Position numbers and translations under genes: made by a program. From Buddleja alternifolia (taxonomy: Eukaryota; Streptophyta; Magnoliopsida; Lamiales; Scrophulariaceae), in contig CM033405.1 in the NCBI GenBank assembly GCA_019426215.1, forward strand, positions 7,603,001-7,667,000: 64,000 nt of DNA, in the 5' to 3' direction. This document shows positions 21,432-33,005 of this stretch, piece by piece. The notes beneath the pieces were generated by a model, which saw only the letters and a program-made list of their open reading frames with translations, searched no databases and had not been told where the DNA came from. Positions within the stretch are counted from its first letter, which is position 1; every line of letters starts with the position of its first letter.

Positions 21432-23186
21432 TGTTGTGAATCCTGGTTCATGCGCAATGGAAACGTAAATACATATCCGGATTCACAATCAGATCACTTT
21501 GGTTTTAATGATTTTCAAAAAATTCAAAATTTATAAAGAAGATGAAATCTAATTTCATCTTTTCACTAACCTTTTGATTTGATTCAAAAACTTGATCTTT
21601 CGGATAGGAGTAATTGATAAACTCATGCCTCTAGATATCACGCCGAAATAAGCTTGAAGAAAAATCCACCACCTTTGACTCTCTAAGGGCCAACGGCTAT
21701 ACTAAGCAGGGGAGAGATTTTTCTCTTCTTCTTTCTTTGCTGTCAAGTTAATTGTGAGAGTTAGGGTTTTCTAAACCAGGGAATTAGGTATATATGTAAA
21801 GAGTGATGGCTTGGAATTAACTAATTACTTGAGCCCATCCAACTCATACATACACGCCTTCTTAATCCATATTGGGCTAAGGTGACTTTCAGCTTAGTCC
21901 AATTAGTAATTAGGTCCAACATATTTTAATCTAATTAAAATATGATACTAATTAATAATCATCTAAATTAAATAATCCAGTTATTTAATAAAAGGATGAC
22001 TATAATAAATAAGTCTATTTATTTATTATAATTTATTTATTTTTATTAATCTAACTAATCAAATAAATTATTGTGTTAATAATAAATACATTTAGTTATT
22101 TATTATTAATTTATTTTTATTAATCTAATTAATCAAATAAATTAATTTGCTCATCAAATAGCAAATTACCTATTTTATATATTTAACAATGAAAGAATTT
22201 TCTTCGTTCAATTCCTTTGAAGCGCGGCTCTCTAAGTTCGTTTTAATTGATATTGGGAAAAAACCAAGAATGTGAGTGTCACCTAGCCAGTCTCGTGGAC
22301 TCACATCGAAACACAATTGAAATGAATACATCAATACGAACCTTTAGGTCACAGACACCCTGTGAGTATAAGCCCTTCACTGTAACATCCCGATCGAGTG
22401 GGAGTTATGAATTATGTCAAACTCACAGGACTTGATGTTGTGCTTTATGAATCATAGTAAGATGAAATTACTGAATTACCCTTATGTACTTTACATAAGT
22501 TAGTTCTTCTGCTTTGGCCAGAGACTTATAATTTCATTTACCTATGATCACATAGAACATTAACTCCTTACTACCCAAGACAGTGAATTCCCTATTGACA
22601 ATCATCAAACAATTGTCACTTGTCCTTCTGAACCGCATGATCCCACCATAAGGTGAATTAGATCTAACTAGTCCAATAACTTATTCAGTGTCACAAGTCC
22701 AATCTTCGTGAATCCTCATGTCTAAGGCTCACGTACACTACCGTGACCAGTAATTCAATCATTGACAGACATGACAGTCAAAGAGTAATTACCCATGTGA
22801 TTGAATTACGGAGAGTCGTGTTTGAATATATCAATTCCATTGATATATCTATAACCAAGCTCCCACCATCTAAAGTGACTGACTGACACTCCTTGCCAAA
22901 TCTTGCATCATACAAGTCTAGTCTTAATTCACAATTAAGACTCTTCGACTAGCGAACTCTAGTTTAAGTAAACAAGGAACTGATAATTCTAGTGTCCTCT
23001 AACCATTGAGGAGTAGAAGCTCCCTCTTGATTACTCGGGACTTATTTATCCAATACTTATATTAATTCCATCAAGATTGATATGAAAAAAAAATGCTTTT
23101 ATTAATGAATAAGAGTTTGTACAACATAAAGGCAAATGCCCCAATTAATCTAATTCCTCTATGGCATAGAGGTCATAATCCTGACA
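21432..23186 (-). repeat. copia-1 5' LTR (in element orientation)
   Basis: 1755 bp, plus-strand ends tgttgtgaatcc and aatcctgaca. It pairs with 10383-12087. It contains the shared module (gcgcggctctctaagttcg near 22222; ggactcacatcg near 22300). It is followed by the gggag duplication. Confidence 0.9.
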
Positions 23187-23191
23187 GGGAG
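23187..23191. repeat. target-site duplication of copia-1, right copy (gggag)
   Basis: Identical to 10378-10382. Confidence 0.9.
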
Positions 23192-24634
23192 TGCTAGTGG
23201 GACACTATGTGATAGTGGGAGCTTAAGATTGTAGGCACATCAGTGGAACGGATATGTTCGAACAAGACTCGCATCGGTTCTGTCACGTTGGTTTTCACTC
23301 CGTGACTATCAATGAGAAGACTGATTATTTGTTAATTTTTATAGGTATAAATAAATCTTTGACCTAAAGTATCAGGTTGAAGATGCAGTTGCGACATCAA
23401 GTCTGTCACTAGAATAGTTAGATTCATATCACCCATTGGTGGGGTCGACATCGAAAATACGGCTTGATTGGCAAGTGGTAGTCTTAACTGATTACTTAGA
23501 TGTAATTTGTTTTTTCATAAGTGAATGAGAAAGCATCCTATGTGATTATGGATAATAGAGATCAAAGTCTTTGGCCAACGCAATAAAGTCGACTGTGCTA
23601 GGCACAAAAGTAAACTCAATGATCTCGTATTATTAAAATTTATACATTTGGTCAAGTTTAGTGAGTTTGATTTAATCGAGACTCTCACTTGACTGGGACA
23701 TGAGAACAAAAGGTTTATACGGATACAGTATTCACGATTGGAAGGTTGTGGAATGATTCATTCATTCGATCTTGTTTGGGCTACGAAGTGGGCCAGGTGC
23801 CTGGCTAGGTGTTATGCGCTTCCTTTCGATTCCTCTCATTGCCAAACGAGATGAACCTAAAGAGTCGCGCTAAAAGATTGACATAGAAAAATATGAAAGA
23901 ATTTTTCTATTGAGATTAGGAGATTTAATTTGTTGGATAAATTAAATATTATTAATTAGTTACTCATTAGATAAGATAATTAATTAAGGATAAGATTAAT
24001 TATTAATCAATTTCTTGGAGAAATAAATTAATGAATTAATTTATCGAAATAATTTGGTTAATTAATTAATTTATTTATTTATTGGATAAAATAAATAATT
24101 AATTAATAAAAAAAATAATTAAAACACAAGACCAAGTTGGGCCATAGTGGACGCCTACTTAGGCCAAGTTGGACGTCCACTTGGATGCCTATTATAAGGC
24201 ATGTGGGCCTTTTCTTGGACAATAAGTCAAGTGATATAAATATATATCACTTGTAAGCTTTGACCAAAACGTTATTCATTACTCTCCTAGCAAAATAGAA
24301 AAAAAATTATCCCGCTCTCTATAGCTCTAGCCGTCGCCCCCCATACAGTAAAAGAGGAATTTTTCTTCTTCATCGATCCGTGTGATTATTTAGAGACGAA
24401 GTATATTCACCATTTGGATCAGATTTCAAGAAATCTCCAAAGGATTCAAGAAGGCTGAGAAATTACAAGGATTGGAAGAGACAGCTCTATAGAAGTTTCA
24501 TAAAGTTTTGAAGAGCCGGGATCTCCAACCACTTCACTACAACTGGTATGTGTTAGCGTTCTTATATGTAAATCGAGATGACCACCTGTGGATATTTTTT
24601 ATCTTCCGCTGCGTATATTTCATGAAACTCAACA
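23192..24634 (+). mobile_element. LTR B, second part
   Basis: Resumes LTR B after copia-1: gtgctagtgggacac..., cttaagattgtaggcacatc, and so on, matching 43558-45004 of the solo copy. It ends gaaactcaaca at 24634, directly followed by a primer-binding site, so this was the 5' LTR of a plus-strand copia element. It carries the shared module in the opposite orientation (cctggctaggtgttatgcgc near 23800, cctaaagagtcgcgc near 23858). Confidence 0.85.
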
Positions 24635-24648
24635 GTGATACCAGAGCC
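24635..24648 (+). promoter_or_regulatory. primer-binding site of element B
   Basis: gtgataccagagcc follows the LTR end. It fits the initiator-Met primer-binding consensus with a few changes and fixes the plus orientation of element B. Confidence 0.7.
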
Positions 24649-25600
24649 AATCTCTGATCTACATTTGTAATCTATGTTATGTGATTTATAATATGCATTT
24701 TTATGTGTTTATGAAGCATGTATTTTATGCGTTCTTAAATCTGTGTTTGATGATTTTTTTGCCTAGAATTGATTTTTTGTGTTATTCATGAATTTGAGAA
24801 TTTTATAAATCTAAAAAAATTCAAGAAACGAGGAAAAACGGGGCCTGAAGGCCCCGATTGTGTGGCCATGGCACTGTGTGCACATAGTAGACGAAGGCTA
24901 CTGTGCCGTGCGCACGGGGTGTGCATAGCTCAATGTTGTGCGCGCTGATAGAGCACATCATTGGGCCGTGCGAGCTGATGGTGCATAGTGTTGGGCCATG
25001 CGCGCTAACGCAAGGCCGTCAGCCAGCGGGTCATGGACCCGGGTCTGAAGTCGGGTCGGGTAATTGGCCAATATTTTGGTATTCAGGTTTTGGATAAATT
25101 TAATTATCCAGGTGAGTGAAATGGATGATGACCCAGAATAATTAAAATTAAGCCCATTTAGAGAATTATTAAAATTTGACTTATTAATTAGTTTGGGCTT
25201 AGCTTAATTTTGCCAAATGGGCCAACGTGTTGGTGATTTGTATTTAAATTAAAACTAGCCCAATTGAAATTAAAAAAATATATATTATTTTAGTTAATTA
25301 ATTTTGGGCCCAATTAATTAAACTCGGGTGGACCAAGTGGATGGCGACACGGGTTTGATGAAATCGAGTCCATGTGAGATTAATTGAAATAAAATATTTA
25401 ATAAGAATAATTAATTATTTTTTAGAGAACAATAATTAATTTTTGGATTAAATATTATTGTTCCTCCATTCGAAAGACTTAGATATTTGAATAGAAGGGA
25501 TTAATTATTTTCTTGAAGACATATAATTGATCCTTGAATTAAATAAAAGTCTTTCTAGATATGTGGCTTTAAAATTATAAAAAAAATAGGATTTTGTATT
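24649..25600 (+). mobile_element. leader of element B, truncated
   Basis: Non-coding leader after the primer-binding site. It includes a GC-rich part (24840-25060) with a perfect hairpin ggggcc/ggcccc around a tgaa loop (24840-24855) and repeated gccgtgcgc/gccatgcgc words. It then turns AT-rich and ends about 25600 against the LINE fragment. No gag follows, so the body and 3' LTR of element B are deleted. Confidence 0.6.
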
Positions 25601-25604
25601 TTAT

Positions 25605-26387
25605 GTGTTCTCATTTAAGTGTCCAAATAAGGGTGTGGGATCCCGACCCGATACTCCATCTAATTTTAGAAAAAACCAAGTTCCGAGCTTCCCATATCCC
25701 ATGCAGTGTAAGGGATGTTTTGTGGCCCAACTTGGCCTCAAACAGTGAAGAGCAAGAAAAGTACTTTGCCCGAAAAATGCGACTCACTACGCAATTAGGT
25801 TTTGTCAAAAACCACTAAGCTTGCTTCGCAGACATCGCCATATTAAAAGATTTAAGTTCCCTGAAGCCAAGCCCACCTTCATCTTTCGACTGAAAAAATT
25901 TACTCCATGTTAGCCAGTGTATCTTTTTTGTTTGTCTGTTATGCCACCAATAATTAGCCATATCCGATTCAATTCCCGCTAGTAACGAATTAGGGAACTT
26001 AAAACAACTCATGCTATTGAGTCAGGATTGCCTGGGTAATAACCTTTAAAAGAACTTCTTTTCCCGCCTGAGACAAGAAGTGTGAGTTGCATCCATTAAT
26101 CCGAGCTTGGATGCGATTATGGATGGAACCAAAGATCTCCTTCTTCGACCTACCAGCCACTGAGAGGGTAGACCCATATATTTTTCTTGTTTTTCTAATA
26201 CTTGGACTCCAAGAATATCAGCTAGGGTAGCTCGCGATTCAATAGGCACTTTATTGCTAAACACTAAGCCTGATTTCTCAAAGTTAACTCTTTGACCCAA
26301 TGCCAGCTCATACTCTGCTATGTCTTTAATACAAACCAGTGTCAAGGCCGATGCCTGGACATACAACATAGTATCATCGGTGAAAAG
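25605..26387 (-). pseudogene. LINE reverse transcriptase, C-terminal part
   Basis: Minus-strand frames show LFTDDTMLYVQASALT (the FADD box of LINE reverse transcriptase, here FTDD), YELALGQRVNFEKSGLVFS, KYMGLPSQWLVGRRR, then WWHNRQTKKIHWLTWSKF, EGGLGFRELKSFNMAMSAKQA and FEAKLGHKTSLTLHGIWEAR. This is the order of plant L1-type LINE proteins. It breaks off after IGSGSHTLIW, so the C-terminal RNase H part, 3' UTR and poly-A are missing. Frameshifts lie near 26030 and 25812. The N-terminal part continues at 36742, beyond copia-2. Confidence 0.9.
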
Positions 26388-27155
26388 TGTTGTGGATCCT
26401 GGTATCATGCGCAGTAAAAATTAAACATATCCGGATCCCCAAAGTCAAGATCAATTTGTAGCTTTTTGTTGATTTTTAACATAAAACGAAGAACACTAAA
26501 AATTTACCTTTTGCGTGTTCTATTAATTCTCGCGAATCTTTAATGGTCCACTTGTTCCGTCTCTAGATCATCACGCATGAATTGTCTTTTGGAAATCTTC
26601 TTTTCCATCTCCCATAGGCGGCTAGCCAGAGATGAGAGTAACTTTTCTGTCTTATTTTTCTGTGGAGGATTTCACGTAATATTAATTGTGTTGTTCTCTA
26701 GCTTGTGTTGGAGGATTAAATAAAATCCTCCAACTTAAGCCGATGAACCACATGCCCTAATGGGCCTGTTGGACGCCCCATGTGGATTAGTTGATCCAGT
26801 CAACTTAGTCCACTAAATTTAATCATATCATATTTAGTCTTCGTCTGGCATTCCATGTCAGAGCATGTGTCATATAACTCTACATGAATCTCAATGCCCA
26901 ATTGAGATTCTTCGACTTGCGAACCATTTAAATGATCAAATATCAAACCCTTCAAGTGCCTATCTCCTACTACTATAAGGAGTTTAAGGTCTGCCTTGAT
27001 ATGCATGGACTTGTTATTCATTCAAGTCTTATAGATGCCATTAAGACTTATATGAACAACATACTAAATGCCTTTCTTTTAATAAAGGGTTGTACAATAT
27101 AAACTAGTGCCTCATATTCTAACTCCTCGTTGGCATCGATAGCACTTTCCAAACA
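26388..27155 (-). repeat. copia-2 3' LTR, internally deleted
   Basis: 768 bp. Both ends match 35233-36741 (start tgttgtggatcctggtatc, end gcactttccaaaca), but the central part including the shared module is missing, with a junction near 26820-26850. Confidence 0.85.
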
Positions 27156-29123
27156 ATCTCCCACTTTCACTCTATGCCAATTGCAATGGCATCTAATACC
27201 TATGTTCTAAAATTGTCACTCTAGCACCACCTGTGATAGTGGCTTAGTGAATGGGTTAGCCGTGTTATCGGCTGAGGTTTATTTTCTACAAGGCTATATC
27301 GCCTTTTTCAATGATCTGTCAAAAGATATTGTATCTCTTAACAATGTGTCTGGATTTGTGAGACCTCAGTTCCTAGCCTGCGCGTCAGCTCCATTTCGTC
27401 ACAACAAAGTGACAAATGCAAGCTCCACCCTAGGGACCTATAGAAGCTTCACAACGAACTTCAAATCCAAACAGTTACCTTTACAACCTCTAAAGCTCCA
27501 AGGCAATTTTATATTCATTCTCAGTAGTGAAGTACTTTAGTTGAAAGTCTTCCAAGTCAGTACTCCATAGTTGAGGGTGAATACAAATCGAAAGTCGGAT
27601 TTTAATCTTCTTTATCAGACTTAAAGTCCAAGTAAGTATAAATTTCCACTATCAGTTCCCCATAGGCATAGACGAAGAATATATCCTAAGTTTTTCTCAA
27701 GTACTTCATGATATATTTTATGTCTACCCATTGCTCTTCCTCACTAGGCAAGAGCCCTTTCTCGGATCTTTTATCCTAACTTCTTTAGGATTTATTCTAA
27801 GCAAAGGGCTTGGGAGGGCCCCATCATCATATTCGCTCTATCTCCATAGACGCAAATTCTAAAGATGGAGGTGGCTGCTCCCAAGTCTTTCATGGAATGT
27901 ATGCTCGAGATTTATGTATTGATACAAGTCAATGAGCCCATATCATTTCCTATTTGTAGAGCAATCTCTACATATAATACTAGAAATGATATCTCGCTCC
28001 CACTGGCCTTATTGCACACAGATGGTTCTTCTTCATTTTTGATGATATCATAATTCCCAATTATGTCATCAAAGTAAAGGTTCCAACTACGAGAGGTCTG
28101 CTTAAATATTCAAGTGGATTTATACATCTTGTATACCTTATGAGAATCGGCCTTAGATGTGAAACACTTAGGCTGTTCCATATGGATGTCCTCCTCAAGA
28201 AATCCATTCACAAACGATTCTTCATATCCATGTGCCAGATCTTCATAATCTTGGTGTATTACTATCGAAAGTAAGATTCTAGTGGATTTGATTATAGTTG
28301 TGGCAAAGGGGCTTCCTTATAGGCAATGTCCTTCTTTTGACTACACAGAAGCCAATGCCCTTCTTTTAACTACACCCTTTCACTATCAGCCTGGCCTTGC
28401 CATTCAATACAATCTTTCTCTTGCAGATGTCTTCGCCTCCGATGGGTACAATACTCTCGGAGTGATCTACTAGAGTCTAGGATTGATTCAAAAACATCCA
28501 ATCCATCTTCACTTTCATAGCCTAACACCTTCTCGTATAGTCCATATCCACCATCGATTTGTCATTCGTAGAGGGATTGTATCCATTGTTCCCCTCTGCC
28601 ACAACATACAACTTATGCTCTCCTTGTAGCAGAAAACCATATCTCTTAGGCGACTGAGATACTCTACAGACCAATTTTGTTGGTGGTTGTGTTATAATGG
28701 GCTTGGTTTGGGTTTCTTGAATAGTAGTCTTCTAAGGAATTTTGTTTTGTTCTTATAGAATGATCTTTCTACCAACTTGGCTTTCTCAAATGAACTTATC
28801 TTCGAGAATGGTGGCTTTCAAGGCCAAAATGATCCTCAGATCATCATGTAGGTAAAAGTGGTCTCCCACTACATCATTTGAGACAACCAACAAAACATTC
28901 CTTTTAAGGACCTAGCCTCCAGATTCTCTACCTTTGTCTTTTCTACGTAGGTTGGGTATCTCCATACCCTCACGTATTAAGGACTAAGCTTCCACCTACG
29001 CCACATTTGATATGGTGCCTTAGGAATGAATTTGGAGGGACATCTATTCAAGATGCACCTATGAGTAGCGCATGACTCACTATAAATTGGGCAATTCCAT
29101 ATAGCTTAGCATAGAATGCATTA
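27156..29123 (-). pseudogene. copia-2 RNase H / reverse transcriptase / integrase remnants
   Basis: A polypurine tract (gaaagtgggagat, minus) lies next to the LTR. Reverse transcriptase words survive on the minus strand: FLEEDIHMEQPKCF, SHKVYKMYKS and EEEPSVCNKASGSEISFLVLYVE near 28240-27960, and PSQALCLE near 27810. The plus-strand gene-like frames here (27247-27540, 27865-28053, 28282-28473) are shadows. There are many stops and no intact domain. Confidence 0.7.
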
Positions 29124-30056
29124 AGGGTGTTCATCGATCGGTTTTCGAACTGAACCGAAAATTCAATTAACCGAAATTTTGATTTTTCGAACCGAAAACC
29201 GAGCTGAAAAGCTTGGTTTGGTTCGGTTAAAAACTGAATTTTTTCAGTCGGTTTGGTTTGGTTTTGGTCGAACCGGATTTTTGCCCAAAAAATAAAAGAA
29301 TTGCTATTTTTTGGCTTTTTTTTTCCTGAAATTTTTTGTTAAAATCAAATGCTAAAACTAAACTCCAAAGTATCTTTCTGAAGAAAGTGTTACTATGCAA
29401 GAACCATTTTTGAGTTTAAAAGGAAAATTCATACATATATATATACACACATATATATACATATATATATAAATATATATATATATATATGAAATTCATG
29501 AAAAAGGAACAAGGTAAATTGAATTTCCATTTTGAGCACCATGAAAGAAATCAAGTTTCCATCTGTGTGATTCACTGATTTACAAACAAATTCATGAAAG
29601 AATGAACAAGTTTATTAACATACTTAAAAAAAATTGAATCTTGGGGTCGGCGTCCGGCGGTGAGTGACTGGAGTCATAGCCCGCAGCTCGCAACGTCGGT
29701 GTTTGCCTGATCGGCGTCGATGGTTGGCGGTGAAGAGAAGAGTGCTCTTTTACAGAGAGAGACAGAGAGAGCGTGAAGACTGAAGAGGGATTCTCTAATC
29801 TTTTCCCCCTTTTCCAGATATGTTATATTATATTATATATATATATATATTATACTCAAACATTAAAATAAAACTAATAAAATAATATACTATATATTAA
29901 TTAAAAATAAAAATCAGTTTTTGGTTGGTTCGGTTAACTGAACCTAAAAATCGAAACTGATCTGGAAACCAATTTTTGCTAAAAAAACAAAAACAAAAAC
30001 CAAATCGAAATTTTTGGTTCGGTTTTCGGGTGTTTCGAGTGGCCTTGAACACCCCT
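29124..30056. mobile_element. non-autonomous DNA element with agggtgttca ends
   Basis: 933 bp inserted in copia-2 pol. The left end agggtgttcat and inverted right end aggggtgttcaa match. Subterminal regions are full of gaaccgaa/ttcggttc words in both orientations, typical of a plant MITE family with many such internal repeats. It contains AT microsatellites (29430-29492, 29821-29850) and a GC-rich patch (29640-29800) that may be captured DNA. I could not find a clean target duplication. hAT-like is a guess from the ends. Confidence 0.65.
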
Positions 30057-31095
30057 AAAATCCGTCATATCTAATAATGCCTCATTCTTGCATACTACTG
30101 CTCTATTCAACTATAGAGTCGCTGGAAGTGTCAGCTGTGAAGCTATGCTACGTTCTTTTAAGAACTGGTCGAATTGGGCAATCATATACTTGTCATTACG
30201 ATCCAATCGTAGTGCCCTTTATATGATATCCATTTTCAACCATAGATGTCAGTACACACCAAACTTCAAAACTTGACTGGCCTTTTAATGTTTTCCCGGT
30301 GAAGGAAGATTCGATCATCCTTTCCATGAGATAAAATTCTTAGGTTTGGATAGGGATCCAATCCCAATGGGCTTTTACTCTATGTTTCTCCTAACTCGTG
30401 AATCTTATGCTCCTAAGGCATAACCTAATCTTAGGTGACAAATAATTTTTCTAGTTTGTCTCTAGCATACTACACTCTTTAGTATCTATGTTCACAGTAC
30501 ACTAATTCCGAACTTTAAAATCGTTGTTAATAATTTTAGTAAGGATGCATTGTTCCTACATTTATTTCTAAAATAAATGCCATGTAAGTTATTACCAAAC
30601 TTAAAGAAGTATCATTTCTTGACTTGGTCTGAAAAGGATGACATTCTTAGTACCATTTGGTAAGGCTAATCAATCATCCAAAACTATAATAAATGTCCAG
30701 AATATTTAAAAGAACAAAATTAAATCTTATGTGGACACCCACGAGATAATGTCTGGTTCACCATAAATCGCCTTTTGTTCTTCTAGCTTTTCATTTCTTT
30801 CTAATTCTTCAAACATGAGAACTAGCTCTAGAATGAAGAATTCAAGAAGCTGAGAAAATCGGTCATAGAACACTAGTTTTAAAAACAAACAGTTCTATGC
30901 CATTGCGCCTCATATAATAGCCCTACTTGTCGCCCCTTCTTTGGACATGAGTAATGCTTTCTTCAAGCATATAATTCAACTACTCTAAACTGAGGACCAT
31001 CCTCAAGTTTCTAAGTCAATTTATTTGGTTAGGCCAGTTCAGACAAAATTTTCGAGTATAACTAACTATATGGGTTTCTAATATAAAAGATATTA
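30057..31095 (-). pseudogene. copia-2 integrase, protease and gag remnants
   Basis: Lies between the MITE and the leader. By position and scattered similarity to copia-1 (for example 30560-30620 against 18600-18660, both with aataaatgcca or aataaatattg words, and 30840-30900 against 18900-18960) it is the gag-protease-integrase region. The gag start corresponds to about 31081, where copia-1 has its ATG at 19795. No intact frame. Confidence 0.6.
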
Positions 31096-32701
31096 ACTAA
31101 AATGCAAAAAATAAACCAAGATATCAATTAAGTGTTTATACACCATACAAGTAAAACTAGGACTTTAATTTTATTTGGCTCCTACTATATTTTTCGAAAC
31201 ATTGTATTCCCACTGCAATTTTCAAAAATCTCGTTGGGTAGATTTCATTGTGATGATTGAATTCTTTATCAAGTTCATTGGGTTTCAACGTTTTAATGGT
31301 AATATGGCCCAATAACATTTTAAAGTGGTGTCTAACACCAACCTATCTAATGGATGTCTCAATCCCTTTACCCATAATTCATCAAACCTCAACCTTTTAA
31401 CTATAATATTGGTTTATGAATTACCAAGGTTAACCCACTAACTTCCTATTGATCTAACAATTGAATTTCACCTTATAACCTTTTAACGGTAATATGCGGT
31501 GAAATTTGCTTCAACCAACCGCATACAATGCACTTAGAAGAATTCAAAATTATATCCTTATACATAACCCCCATTGCTTAGGAAAGGTGCCACATACCCG
31601 ACATAACTTCAATTCTTCTAAGTTTAGTGGAGGGTGGGACAGCTAGTGCGCCTTTCCAACTTAGTATTTTATATGTGAAAGAATTTTTTAATATTTAAAT
31701 AAGGTCTCAGTATGCATATTAATTTACAACGCGCAGACATGCATATAAAGCATAGAAAACACTAGTAATTCTACCAATATTACTTCCATGAACTTTCTAG
31801 ATCGGCCCAAGTCAATGGGCTAATCAACATATATTTTAAGCATGCTCAAACACATAAATTTAACCCAAGTTCATAGGAGGTGTTTCTATCACATAAAACG
31901 AGCATATAACATACACATGCATATATATGAACAAGAGCATAAAATAAATCTAATTTATTTAATAATAAAATCCAATTTGACTATTATAAAATTAAATCCC
32001 ATTCAATTTTGATACCAAGACTATATCCAATTTAATCGAAGTAAAATTGAATCCATAAAATTTTTCATGCGATCGAAAAATCTAACTTAATAATAATTAA
32101 ATCCAATTTAATTATCATGAGAATATTATATCTTATTTAATCATAGTGAAATTAAATCCAGATTAATTTTCATAGATAGACTAAAAATCTAATTTAAACC
32201 AAATTTAAATTAATTCAATTTAACTTCCACGGATAGATTAAATCTTAATTTAATAAAGGTGAAACTAAATCCAATTTAATTTCCATGGGCTCACAAATCC
32301 AATGACTAAATCGAATTTAATCAATTACAAAATAAAAAGTAATTTAATTAAGTACATAATTAAAACTAATTCAATTTTGATAGATGATTAAATCCAATTT
32401 AATCAGCTTACAAGATTTAAGTCCAATTTAATTAATAGCTTAATTAAAACCAATTTAATTTTGATAGGTAAACTTAATCAAATTTAATTGAAAATAAATC
32501 AAATTCAATTCAATTTATTATAAAATTAAATCCCATTTAGTTTATTAGAAAGTCAAATCCAATTTAATCAATAACAAAATTAAATCGCATTTGATTTTGA
32601 TGAGTAAATTAAAACTAATTTAATTTAAAATAAATCAAATCCCATTTAATTCATAATAATTAAGTTCTATTTAATTTAATGCGAAAAGGAAGAAAGAACT
32701 A
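31096..32701 (-). other. copia-2 leader, hairpin-bearing part and AT-rich part
   Basis: Aligns with the copia-1 leader. Hairpins: caagtaaaa/ttttatttg (about 31149-31182, one G-T pair), attggg/cccaat (31277-31323), aattcat+aaacc/ggtttatgaatt with one bulged base (31376-31422) and aatttcacc/ggtgaaatt (31464-31506). Their loops hold ttttaa followed by an AT-rich run (gttttaatggtaatat, ccttttaactataatat, ccttttaacggtaatat). From 31950 to 32700 the sequence is a degenerate repeat of taaatccaatttaat words, more than 20 times, with no coding potential. Confidence 0.7.
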
Positions 32702-33005
32702 AGAGAGTGTTTGGCTAAGCTTATAAACTCCTCTAAACATCTTATAAGATGTTTTACAGTTTATAAACTCTATAAATTTGTTTGGTAAATTTTTTAAGAA
32801 AACAGCTTATAAAACTAAAAAATAAGTTGTTTGGATCTTATAAGCTGTTTTTAAAAAAGTAACTCACCCCCACCTTTTTTTAAACATCTTATAAGATGTT
32901 ACATCTTATAAGATGTAACATGTTACATCTTATAAACTCTTAAAACATCTTATAAAATGTAGGAGCTTATAAGATATTTTGGATAATCTTAGCCAAACAC
33001 CCTCT
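32702..33005. mobile_element. MITE with agagagtgtttggctaag ends
   Basis: About 304 bp. The left end agagagtgtttggctaag pairs with the inverted right end agagggtgtttggctaag. The interior is palindromic, with repeated acatcttataagatgt words. The TIR resembles hAT-type MITEs (agtgtttggc), but no clear 8-bp duplication is visible. Confidence 0.75.

Larger units (their letters stand above)
10383..23186 (-). mobile_element. copia-1: full-length Ty1/copia retrotransposon with nested insertions
   Basis: Bounded by two long LTRs (10383-12087 and 21432-23186, both tgttgtgaat...ctaaca or ctgaca on the plus strand) and by a perfect 5-bp target duplication gggag (10378-10382 and 23187-23191). On the minus strand the order is LTR, primer-binding site (about 21418), a 1.6-kb leader, gag (from 19795), protease, integrase, reverse transcriptase, RNase H, polypurine tract and LTR: the copia order. 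A 3.85-kb block (14677-18530, LTR C plus LTR D) sits between protease and integrase. Without it the element is about 8.95 kb. Many stops and frameshifts: non-autonomous now. Confidence 0.9.

Noticed and set aside
29124..30056. 8-bp hAT duplication at this element
   Set aside because: Flanks gaatgcatt and aaaatccg do not match, so the superfamily is left open.
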